A stretch of DNA of 38,869 bases from Candidatus Desulfatibia vada (GTDB taxonomy: Bacteria > Desulfobacterota > Desulfobacteria > Desulfobacterales > UBA11574), in the NCBI GenBank assembly GCA_014383215.1, contig JACNIG010000287.1:1-38869 (forward strand), written 5' to 3'. Positions within the stretch are counted from its first letter, which is position 1, and each line of letters begins with the position of its first letter. The notes below the pieces were generated by a model. It was given only the letters and a program-made list of their open reading frames with translations. It made no database searches and was not told the DNA's origin. The translations under genes and the position numbers were made by a program. This document shows positions 32,482-38,869 of the stretch, piece by piece.

Positions 32482-33065
32482 TTGAATCGAAATACTTAAA
32501 AGATGATGTAAAAAATATTCGGCAACTTTGCACAATCCCGGCTTTAAAGAGCTTTGAAACCGGGGATCTCGCAAAGCTGTTGAAACTGAGCAAAATAAGA
32601 CAATATGCGGACAAAGAAAGTATCATTCAGGAAGGTGCCACGGATCAATGGCTTTATTTTCTACTTTCAGGCAAAATACGAATTTCAAAAAATGGGGTTC
32701 TTATTTGCACCATTGATAATACGGGTGAAGTTTTTGGTGAAATGAGAATTATAGATGGGTTAAGCAGATCAACATCTATACACGCAGAGGGCCAAACAAC
32801 CTGTCTGGCGGTTGACACATCCGCAAAGCATAGGCTTGATACTGATGAGGAATCAGAAAACTTATTAACATTATTATATAAAGTTATGATGGAGTATATA
32901 TCGGTGCGCTTGCGCTTATCAAACGAGAAACTGATTGAAGCCCAACAGGAAATTGCAAGATTGAAAAAATGTATTCCTGCAACAAAACCAAAAGATCAAA
33001 AAAAACAAGCTGCTCATAAAGAGTTCGTATATACGGGGATCATAGAAACGGCAACCGGAGGCTAG
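32478..33065 (+). CDS. Cyclic-nucleotide-binding domain protein without DNA-binding domain
   Basis: A 195-residue protein with a Crp-type cNMP-binding barrel at about 30-125. The phosphate-binding cassette is GEVFGEMRIIDGLSRSTS, keeping the glutamate and arginine that hold the cyclic phosphate, so nucleotide binding is plausible. There is no helix-turn-helix. A helix (MMEYISVRLRLSNEKLIEAQQEIARLKK) follows and would dimerise, then a lysine-rich tail. It acts probably as a protein-level sensor rather than a transcription factor. The 80-residue gene begins one base after its stop. Confidence 0.85.
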   Translation: MIESKYLKDDVKNIRQLCTIPALKSFETGDLAKLLKLSKIRQYADKESIIQEGATDQWLYFLLSGKIRISKNGVLICTIDNTGEVFGEMRIIDGLSRSTSIHAEGQTTCLAVDTSAKHRLDTDEESENLLTLLYKVMMEYISVRLRLSNEKLIEAQQEIARLKKCIPATKPKDQKKQAAHKEFVYTGIIETATGG

Positions 33066-33066
33066 G

Positions 33067-33309
33067 ATGGGTAATGAATATCTTACTTATAGATTTGGAT
33101 TTATGGCTGTGCAAAAAGGATTTGTTACACCAGAGCAAGTTTCCAACGCTCTGGAGGTTCAGTTTGATGAGAATGTAGGAGCAAAAAAGCACAGACTAAT
33201 CGGGGAGATTTTGGTCGACATGGGCTTCATGGACACATCTCAAGTCAATAAAGTACTTGAAAGCATGTCGGAAAAACCCCTCCCTCTGTTATTCGATATG
33301 CGGGTCTGA
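33067..33309 (+). CDS. Small helical protein, GspE/MshE N-domain-like
   Basis: An 80-residue protein with two similar helical motifs, AVQKGFVTPEQVSNALEVQ and LVDMGFMDTSQVNKVLESM. That is the pattern of the small helical domain at the start of type II secretion and pilus ATPases (G-x-I/V-T-x-x-Q-v-x-x-A-L). It is a domain without its ATPase. GGAGG lies 5 bases before the ATG and the gap to the previous gene is one base, so the two proteins are made together. I infer that it is a partner of the cNMP-binding protein. Function unknown. Confidence 0.72.
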   Translation: MGNEYLTYRFGFMAVQKGFVTPEQVSNALEVQFDENVGAKKHRLIGEILVDMGFMDTSQVNKVLESMSEKPLPLLFDMRV

Positions 33310-33441
33310 TTCGTCCATTGGCAAGTCGAAGATCCCGTTATCGGGGGCATTCAGGTGTGAAGCTGTACGACTACCGCGAACTCCTTATAACGCAGCCAAT
33401 GGATCAAACAGGCTCGTGAAAATGCACGTAAATCCATTATC

Positions 33442-34875
33442 TTAGCCCTTGACCACTCCTATCGGTCTCAATTTAGCCACCTTTAATGAGATCCCCGCTC
33501 CATGGACCACCTCAACAACTTGAGAGACATCCTTGTAAGCTTCAGGCATTTCTTCGGCCAGGGTGGCCCTGCCGGTCCACCGTACTATTATACCCCGATC
33601 TTCCAGTTCACGGTTGATGGCTCTGCCTCTGCTTGCTTTTTTAGCGGCTGTGCGGCTCAAAACACGCCCGGCACCATGACAGGTCGAGCCGAAAGTCTCT
33701 TCCATGGCTTTCTGTGTACCGACAAGGACATAAGAAGCCGTGCCCATGTCTCCCGGTATGATAACCGGCTGTCCCACCCGGCGATATTCATCATTCAGCG
33801 CATCATGGCCCGGCGGGAAAGACCTGGTCGCTCCTTTTCGGTGAACACAGACTGTCTGCATTTTTCCATCGACGACATGCTCTTCTTGTTTGGCGATGTT
33901 GTGACATACATCGTAAACCAGCTGCATATTAAGAGCTCTGGGACCGACTCCCAGCTCTCGTAAAAAAATCTCACGGGACATGTGCATCATAATCTGCCGG
34001 TTGGCCCAGGCATAATTGGCGGCACAGGCCATGGCATTATAATAACGCCTGCCCGCTTCAGACTGAATCATGGCGCAGGCCAGCTGTCTATCCGGCAAAT
34101 CAAACCCTAATTTCTTGACATGTTTCGACATAAAAGCCAGAGAATCATCGCAAACCTGGTACCCTAAGCCCCTTGAACCTGAATGAATCATCAGGGTTAC
34201 CTGTCCCTCAAACAGCCCGAAAACGCGGGCAGCTTCAGGCTCATAAACCGCTTCAACCACACCGATTTCAATAAAATGATTCCCGGAACCCAGGGTTCCA
34301 AGCTGCTTGCGCCCCCTCTCCAGAGCCCTCTTGCTGATCACTTCCGGATCGGCATTGGCCATACAGCCCCCATCTTCGGTGTGCTCTAAATCCGCTTCTT
34401 CCCCAAACCCCTGGCGAATGGCCCACCTGCTGCCCATGCGCAGAACCTTTTTTTCCTCTGGGATTGAGAGGTTGATGGACCCCTTGGAACCAACGCCTGC
34501 AGGGATGCCCCTGAAAAGCGCATTGACAAGACCTTCAAGTTTCGGCCTGATTTCTTTTTCAACCAGTGACGTTGTCGCCAGCCGAACCCCACAGTTAATA
34601 TCATAGCCGACCCCGCCCGGAGATATAATGCCCGATTCCCAGTCAAAGGCCGCCACTCCGCCGATGGGAAATCCATAGCCCCAGTGCATATCCGGCATGG
34701 CCAGCGATGCCTTTATAATCCCCGGAAGCGTGGCTACGTTGGCCACCTGCTTTAAAGGTTCCTGCTGATCGGAGCTCTTTAACATCGCTTCCGTGGCGTA
34801 AACCATCCCCGGCACACGCATGGCACCGCTTTTGGCAACTTCCCATCGGTATTTGTCTATTTGTTTTAGTTTCAT
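33442..34875 (-). CDS. rtcB: RNA-splicing ligase RtcB
   Basis: Joins RNA 2',3'-cyclic phosphate or 3'-phosphate ends to 5'-OH ends using GTP and Mn2+. It has 477 residues. The metal-binding cysteine is Cys95 in GGVGYDINCGVRL. Further motifs are GSGNHFIEI, MIHSGSRGLGYQV and the guanylylated histidine in STCHGAGRVLSR. All are complete, so it should be active. The ribosome binding site is AAGG, close to the ATG. It is 25 bases after archease, its known activator, so they form an RNA-repair operon. The 132-base gap to the 80-residue gene is convergent and shows no clear terminator. Confidence 0.98.
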   Translation of the reverse strand: MKLKQIDKYRWEVAKSGAMRVPGMVYATEAMLKSSDQQEPLKQVANVATLPGIIKASLAMPDMHWGYGFPIGGVAAFDWESGIISPGGVGYDINCGVRLATTSLVEKEIRPKLEGLVNALFRGIPAGVGSKGSINLSIPEEKKVLRMGSRWAIRQGFGEEADLEHTEDGGCMANADPEVISKRALERGRKQLGTLGSGNHFIEIGVVEAVYEPEAARVFGLFEGQVTLMIHSGSRGLGYQVCDDSLAFMSKHVKKLGFDLPDRQLACAMIQSEAGRRYYNAMACAANYAWANRQIMMHMSREIFLRELGVGPRALNMQLVYDVCHNIAKQEEHVVDGKMQTVCVHRKGATRSFPPGHDALNDEYRRVGQPVIIPGDMGTASYVLVGTQKAMEETFGSTCHGAGRVLSRTAAKKASRGRAINRELEDRGIIVRWTGRATLAEEMPEAYKDVSQVVEVVHGAGISLKVAKLRPIGVVKG

Positions 34876-34900
34876 GGCCTTGTCGCTTTGTTCAGTTTAA

Positions 34901-35314
34901 TTATACATCAAAAATAATTTTCGCTTCCCAGCCTTTAGGCCCTTCGCTGACCTGAATCTGGTGGTAGGTTACCGCCTTGATTTCAATTTTGATCTCATGG
35001 CGGTCAGGATCAAAAGGATCGAGTTCGACGTTGGCAGACAACTCATTTTCAGAAAGGGCCAGAATCTGTGTTTTTTTTACCAGCAGTTCTTTACCGTTCC
35101 ATAAATACAACAGCTCTCTGAGCCAGTTTACCATCAGATCAGGCCAGTCATCGCCGGTTACCCGAAGTTCGGTGGTATCCAGACCCTTCAGTGTGTCGAT
35201 TTCCGTAAGCATGTCGAACATGGCGTAAGCGGCGTTGGCAAACAACTCCACAGGGTCTGTTCCAAAGACATGTATGCCGAAATCTGCGGTGTGGTCAATC
35301 AGTCGGTATCGCAT
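34901..35314 (-). CDS. Archease, RtcB activator
   Basis: A 137-residue archease, the small protein that speeds RtcB guanylylation and allows many turnovers. The start MRYRLIDHTADFGI is typical; the metal-binding region has DHTAD near the start and a later Asp in the C-terminal DV. The track begins 14 codons upstream, inside the A/T-rich repeat, and is rejected. No strong ribosome binding site is present. rtcB follows after 25 bases. Confidence 0.93.
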   Translation of the reverse strand: MRYRLIDHTADFGIHVFGTDPVELFANAAYAMFDMLTEIDTLKGLDTTELRVTGDDWPDLMVNWLRELLYLWNGKELLVKKTQILALSENELSANVELDPFDPDRHEIKIEIKAVTYHQIQVSEGPKGWEAKIIFDV

Positions 35315-35333
35315 CAACTTACAGGTATTATAT

Positions 35334-35409
35334 CCACAGATTACGCTGATTTTCACAGATTATTAATTAACCCTATTAGGATAATCCGTGCAATCTGTGC
35401 GATCCGTGG
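35334..35409. repeat. Palindromic intergenic repeat between moeA-PBP and archease
   Basis: CCACAGATTACGCTGATTTTCACAGATTA on the left faces ATAATCCGTGCAATCTGTGCGATCCGTGG on the right, giving a long imperfect hairpin. The words ATCCGTG and ATCTGTG recur within it. It starts 3 bases before the stop of the MoeA gene's end, and looks like a dispersed repeat unit that may protect the 3' end of the transcript. Confidence 0.7.
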
Positions 35410-35411
35410 TT

Positions 35412-37313
35412 TTAAATTTCTATTATTTTTCCGGTCTTTGCTGTGCTGTAGCCGCCCAAGGCTTCCACCCGTTTTCTAAACTCTGCAGAATTGATGGTTT
35501 CAAGGAGGATCCGGATGTTTTGCGATTCAAAATGCGCCTCAGGAATTACAAGATCGTACTGTTCGGTTACAACGGGAATAAAATCCAGGTTCAAGGCCTT
35601 GGCCGCGGCATATATCCCTAAACCCACATCAGCGGTACCGCTGAGCACACCCACGGCTACCGACATGTGGGTAAATTCTTCATTTTCATACCCGTTTACC
35701 TTGGCAGGGTTTATACCGAGCTGCTGCAACCGGTAGTCTAACAAAATTCTGGTACCGGATCCGCCTTGACGGTTTATGAATGTGATGTCCTCGCAGACAA
35801 GATCCTCAATTCCTTTGATTTTTTTAGGGTTATCCCGGGGTACAATCAAGCCCTGATCCCGCAAGACCAGATGCACCAGCCTTACCCTGATATCGAGAAG
35901 ATACTTTTTTATATAGGAAACATTGTAAGTGCCGTCCTCGGTATCCAGAAGATGTGACCCGGCCACATGACACACCCCTTTTTTAATGGCCATCAGCCCG
36001 CCCATGCTGCCGACATGGCTCGAAGAAACAACGACGTTGCTGTGGACGGCCCTGATGCGGTCAGCCAAAATATCCAGCGTGTTGTCATGGCTGCCGACGA
36101 CAACAATGGTGTTGTTAACAGCCGACAGGGGGCGCAGCAGTTCGGCCGTCACGGGCTGGTGAATTTCGAGACCCTCGAGATGGTTGGGTATCCGCACGAT
36201 ACCATCGGCCTCGGTAAAGGTGGTGATGCAGCCCGCCCCTCTGGGCAGAGGCGTTGCCACAATCTTGTTGTCGACGGCCCCCAGCTTTACCCTAACAAAT
36301 TCTTCAACACCAAGCTTGGATGCGATTTTTCTTGTGAGTTCAACTTGAACCAAGGGCCTTTGCTTTTCGGGCTGCCCTAACATCCTGCAAATCAGCGGCC
36401 CGACAAACTGCTCAAAGGCGATGATGGCCGATACCGGGTATCCCGGGATTCCAAATGCGGGTTTGCTGTTTACGGCACCGATCAGAATCGGTTTTCCGGG
36501 CATAATCGTAACGCCGTGGACCAGTATCTCGCCCAGGTCGTCGATAACGCCTCTGGCATAATCTTCGGACCCTGCCGATGACCCGCCCAAAACCAGAACC
36601 ATGTCGAAATCACTGCTAATCGCTCTGTCAATTGTCTGTTTAATTTGATCATGATCATCTATCAGTATTTCGTTGCGGACAAAATCTGCACCACACGATT
36701 CAATAAGTTTCCCCAGCACAAAAGAATTGGTTTCAAACACCTGGCCGGGTTCAAGCTCTTCGGCGGCGGTGCGTCGCCAGTCAATAAGCTCTGAACCTGT
36801 TGGAATAATAAGTATTTTTGGTTTTTTGCGGGCTGAAACCTTAAAAACACCTCCGGAAAGCAGGGCGCCGACGCAATAGGGAGTGACAACATGGTTCTGG
36901 GGAAATAAGAGTTCCGTAGCGACAATGTCTTCGCCCATTTTTCTAACGTTCTGCCATGGAAACGCCGGCGCCTCGATTTCAACACGGTTTTCGTCCAGAG
37001 TGTTGACATGTTCGATCATGATCACCGCATTGGTGCTTGCAGGCATTACATGACCGGTATTGATAAAAAAAGCATCCTTGGCGATCACAAGTTCTTTTGG
37101 TTTTGTTTCCGAGGCGCCAAAAGTAGTTTCAGCTTTGACGGCGATGCCGTCCATTGCCGCTGAGTGGAAATTGGGAGAAGAAAGCTCAGCGAAAATTGGT
37201 TCGGCAAGTACCCGGCCAACAGCGTCCGGCACCGCAACCGCCTCGCTTAAAAGCACTCCGCTGGGCGCAAACCTTTCAAAGAGGATTGCGCGAGCTTCTT
37301 TCAGGGTTTTCAT
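35412..37313 (-). CDS. MoeA-type molybdopterin protein fused to a periplasmic-binding-like domain
   Basis: A 633-residue two-part protein. The first 400 or so residues are MoeA (molybdopterin molybdenumtransferase): AMDGIAVKA, MVLVLGGSSAGSEDY and MPGKPILIG match the metal-insertion fold. The last 220 residues form a PBP-like domain (VVGSHDNTLDIL, RQGGSGTRILLDY, ALNLDFIPVVTEQYDLVIP), as in substrate-binding and LysR effector domains, here probably sensing molybdate or tungstate or a cofactor. The start is taken as MKTLKEARAILF; the track start lies in a repeat and has no support. It lies directly downstream of another moeA on the same strand. Confidence 0.9.
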   Translation of the reverse strand: MKTLKEARAILFERFAPSGVLLSEAVAVPDAVGRVLAEPIFAELSSPNFHSAAMDGIAVKAETTFGASETKPKELVIAKDAFFINTGHVMPASTNAVIMIEHVNTLDENRVEIEAPAFPWQNVRKMGEDIVATELLFPQNHVVTPYCVGALLSGGVFKVSARKKPKILIIPTGSELIDWRRTAAEELEPGQVFETNSFVLGKLIESCGADFVRNEILIDDHDQIKQTIDRAISSDFDMVLVLGGSSAGSEDYARGVIDDLGEILVHGVTIMPGKPILIGAVNSKPAFGIPGYPVSAIIAFEQFVGPLICRMLGQPEKQRPLVQVELTRKIASKLGVEEFVRVKLGAVDNKIVATPLPRGAGCITTFTEADGIVRIPNHLEGLEIHQPVTAELLRPLSAVNNTIVVVGSHDNTLDILADRIRAVHSNVVVSSSHVGSMGGLMAIKKGVCHVAGSHLLDTEDGTYNVSYIKKYLLDIRVRLVHLVLRDQGLIVPRDNPKKIKGIEDLVCEDITFINRQGGSGTRILLDYRLQQLGINPAKVNGYENEEFTHMSVAVGVLSGTADVGLGIYAAAKALNLDFIPVVTEQYDLVIPEAHFESQNIRILLETINSAEFRKRVEALGGYSTAKTGKIIEI

Positions 37314-37361
37314 CTGCAGATATATATTACGTTTATGTTTCATTTTTTTCGTTTTCCATTT

Positions 37362-37390
37362 CCACCGCAAAGACGCAGAGGGCGCAAAGA
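37362..37390. repeat. Short dispersed repeat between the two moeA genes
   Basis: CCACCGCAAAGACGCAGAGGGCGCAAAG, a purine-rich unit of the CAAAGACGC type common in intergenic regions of related genomes and akin to the words at 18563-18631. It makes the track's extended N-terminus for the downstream MoeA. Confidence 0.55.
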
Positions 37391-37423
37391 AAAATATCCA
37401 TATAGAATTCTATCCCAGACTGC

Positions 37424-38653
37424 TTACAAAAGGAGAACTTCCACCTTGGTGCCTTTATCCAAGCCTTCCGAGTTGATATTGATTTCGATCAAGCCATCGG
37501 CCTGTACCATTGTACGAATAAGGCCTGATTTGCCCAGAAGCGGTTCCGCCCATAGCACGCCCTCTTTTTCAACCAGTCGCACCCGGACATAATCAATGCG
37601 CCCTTGCGCAGAGGAGAGGTTCCTGCTGAGCATAGCAGAAGGTTTGACAACTTTTTTGTGTTGCGCAGAAAGGCCGGCGATATGTTCAATAAACGGCCGC
37701 ACAACAATTTCAAAAACGACCATAGCGGATGCCACATGACCGGGCAAACCCCACAAGGCCTGATTCCGCGACCTGGCCAGGATTGTGGGCTTGCCGGGAC
37801 TGATGGAAATACCGTGCACCAGGATGCCGGCATCCGGCAGTGCCGCGAGAACCTCGATGGTAAAATCCCGTGTACCTACACTGCTTCCCCCTGAAATAAG
37901 CATCATGTCTGATTGGGCCAAAGCCTTGGTACACGTTTCTAAAAGGTCATTAAAATTGTCTCGAACAATCCCTAGCTGCAGCGGTACACCTCCGGCAGCC
38001 CGCACCAGGTTCGCCAGCGTATACGTGTTAATATCACGGATCTGGCCGGGTCCTGGAATTTCATTGACCGGCACGATCTCATCTCCGGTGGAAATAACAG
38101 CAATGACCGGCCGGCGGTAAACACTAATGGCTTCTTTACCCAAGGCTGCCAAAAGACCTGTTTCCTGGGATCGGAGTTTCCGGCCGCAAGCAAGGATAGT
38201 CTCTCCTTGGCGGACGTCTTCGCCTTTTTCCAGAACATTCTGCCCCGGAGCAACGCTTTTATATACTTCTATAGTAGCATCGTCGATCGCCTCGGCATGT
38301 TCTATCATAACAACACTGTCGGCACCATGGGGCAACATACCGCCTGTAGATATTTTAGCGGCTTCCCCGGATGCGATTGAAAATAGCGGAGATTCCCCCA
38401 TCTCTACAGCACCTTTTATGCTAAGATAACCGGGATTTCCTTCTGTGGAGCCAAAAGTCGATGACGCCTTGACAGCATAACCGTCCATTGTAGCGCGCAC
38501 AAAATCGGGTAGATCGACGTTGGAAACTATATTTTCCGCCAGGACCCTGCCGGCGGCTTTTTCCAGCAAAATTTCTTCCGTTCCCACCCGGGGAAAATCA
38601 GATGCATAGGCAAGGACCTGTTCTAAGTCCGTAACCTTAAAAAATTCTTTCAT
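37424..38653 (-). CDS. moeA: Molybdopterin molybdenumtransferase MoeA
   Basis: A 409-residue MoeA that inserts molybdate into adenylylated molybdopterin. Motifs are ATMDGYAVKAS, GGMLPHGADSVVMIEHAE, VISTGDEIV, LISGGSSVGTRDFT and SISPGKPTILA, with a full C-terminal domain. It is a canonical, single-domain version. The MoeA-PBP fusion follows after 110 bases, so the cell has two MoeA types in tandem. One could serve molybdenum and the other tungsten or another cofactor form, as in anaerobes with both enzyme sets. No strong ribosome binding site precedes the ATG. Confidence 0.95.
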   Translation of the reverse strand: MKEFFKVTDLEQVLAYASDFPRVGTEEILLEKAAGRVLAENIVSNVDLPDFVRATMDGYAVKASSTFGSTEGNPGYLSIKGAVEMGESPLFSIASGEAAKISTGGMLPHGADSVVMIEHAEAIDDATIEVYKSVAPGQNVLEKGEDVRQGETILACGRKLRSQETGLLAALGKEAISVYRRPVIAVISTGDEIVPVNEIPGPGQIRDINTYTLANLVRAAGGVPLQLGIVRDNFNDLLETCTKALAQSDMMLISGGSSVGTRDFTIEVLAALPDAGILVHGISISPGKPTILARSRNQALWGLPGHVASAMVVFEIVVRPFIEHIAGLSAQHKKVVKPSAMLSRNLSSAQGRIDYVRVRLVEKEGVLWAEPLLGKSGLIRTMVQADGLIEININSEGLDKGTKVEVLLL

Positions 38654-38673
38654 AATATATAATCGCTCCGCTA

Positions 38674-38735
38674 ATAGAATCGCTTCGCGATTCTATATAA
38701 CGCGGCTTCGCCGCTAACTACAATGGATAGTTAGC
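38674..38735. repeat. Cluster of three adjacent hairpins upstream of moeA
   Basis: ATAGAATCGC-TTC-GCGATTCTAT (38674-38696), GCGGC-TTC-GCCGC (38702-38714) and GCTAACTA-N7-TAGTTAGC (38713-38735) follow each other. All are perfect stems. This looks like a composite palindromic repeat element. Confidence 0.75.
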
Positions 38736-38869
38736 ATTCAAATACCATAAAGGTCGGCGCAGTGCAAACAGATGGGCGGAATGTTACCGTTCGAGCCGCC
38801 TTATAAGTTCTCAACAGCTGTCAGCGCCATCTATAGTTGCATTCGTGACTTTTTACGAGATCATCACTA
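38736..38869. other. Right-edge stretch without a supported gene
   Basis: 134 bases with no open frame I would defend. It may belong to the promoter of moeA or to a neighbour outside the window. Confidence 0.5.

Noticed and set aside
38674-38735. Molybdenum-cofactor riboswitch
   Set aside because: I see three independent short hairpins and not the conserved multi-stem core, so I left it as a repeat.

Overview
The window looks like chromosomal DNA of a strictly anaerobic Desulfobacterota, most likely a Desulfobacteraceae-type sulfate reducer. The grounds are protein style and gene content, not a database match. They are: siroheme synthase, CcsA/HemX and HemA in a row; pyruvoyl arginine decarboxylase next to a deoxyhypusine-synthase-like protein; paired b and b' subunits of F-ATPase; tandem MoeA proteins, one with a periplasmic-binding-like tail; two DksA-type proteins; and several small palindromic intergenic repeats. 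Nearly all of the sequence is ordinary core genome. Coding density is high and there is no prophage, CRISPR array or intact insertion sequence.

Layout. 1-7.7 kb, minus strand: start of an exported protein cut by the window edge, a CorA channel, an SLC12-like transporter with an alanine-rich coiled-coil tail, an exported protein of unknown role, a VWA-OmpA lipid-envelope protein and a GT4 glycosyltransferase. 7.9-12.8 kb: a small exported protein, a sigma-54 activator with a degenerate receiver, the polyamine pair (pyruvoyl arginine decarboxylase and DHS-like enzyme), then HU and two small proteins (zinc ribbon, OB-like). 13.4-17.1 kb, plus strand: a DksA-like protein, a small zinc protein and ClpB. 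17.2-21 kb, minus strand: a complete F0 membrane sector of an ATP synthase (atpZ, atpI, a, fused c, c, b', b) with no F1 genes. 21.3-23.1 kb: DHH and metallo-beta-lactamase hydrolases. 23.1-24.7 kb: a small defence-gene graveyard (AbiE remnants, a RAYT transposase remnant) beside an apparently intact PIN/Phd toxin-antitoxin pair. 25-32.2 kb, plus strand: siroheme/haem genes, FabD, DksA, PHP phosphoesterase, RNase III and a radical SAM protein. 32.2-33.3 kb: a MITE-like element and a cyclic-nucleotide-binding protein coupled to an 80-residue protein. 33.4-38.7 kb, minus strand: RtcB with archease, and two MoeA proteins.

The most unusual item is the 323-residue gene at 18653-19624. It is four F-type c-subunit hairpins fused in one chain. 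Hairpins 1 and 4 keep the two-carboxylate ion site (Glu32/Glu65 and Glu273/Glu306), while hairpins 2 and 3 have lost it (Gln144 and Gln225). A normal single-hairpin c gene with a two-carboxylate, Na+-type ligand set follows in the same operon. This predicts a mixed rotor ring with fewer ions per turn than hairpins, like V-type rotors, but in an F-type setting. Other points worth a second look are a 12-G tract in the catalytic-lysine loop of the DHS-like gene, an RNase III with an Asp-to-Gly change at a metal-binding position, a decayed AbiE system, a 14-bp minisatellite before a gene whose N-terminus is built from repeat-like DNA, and two inverted repeats in front of clpB.
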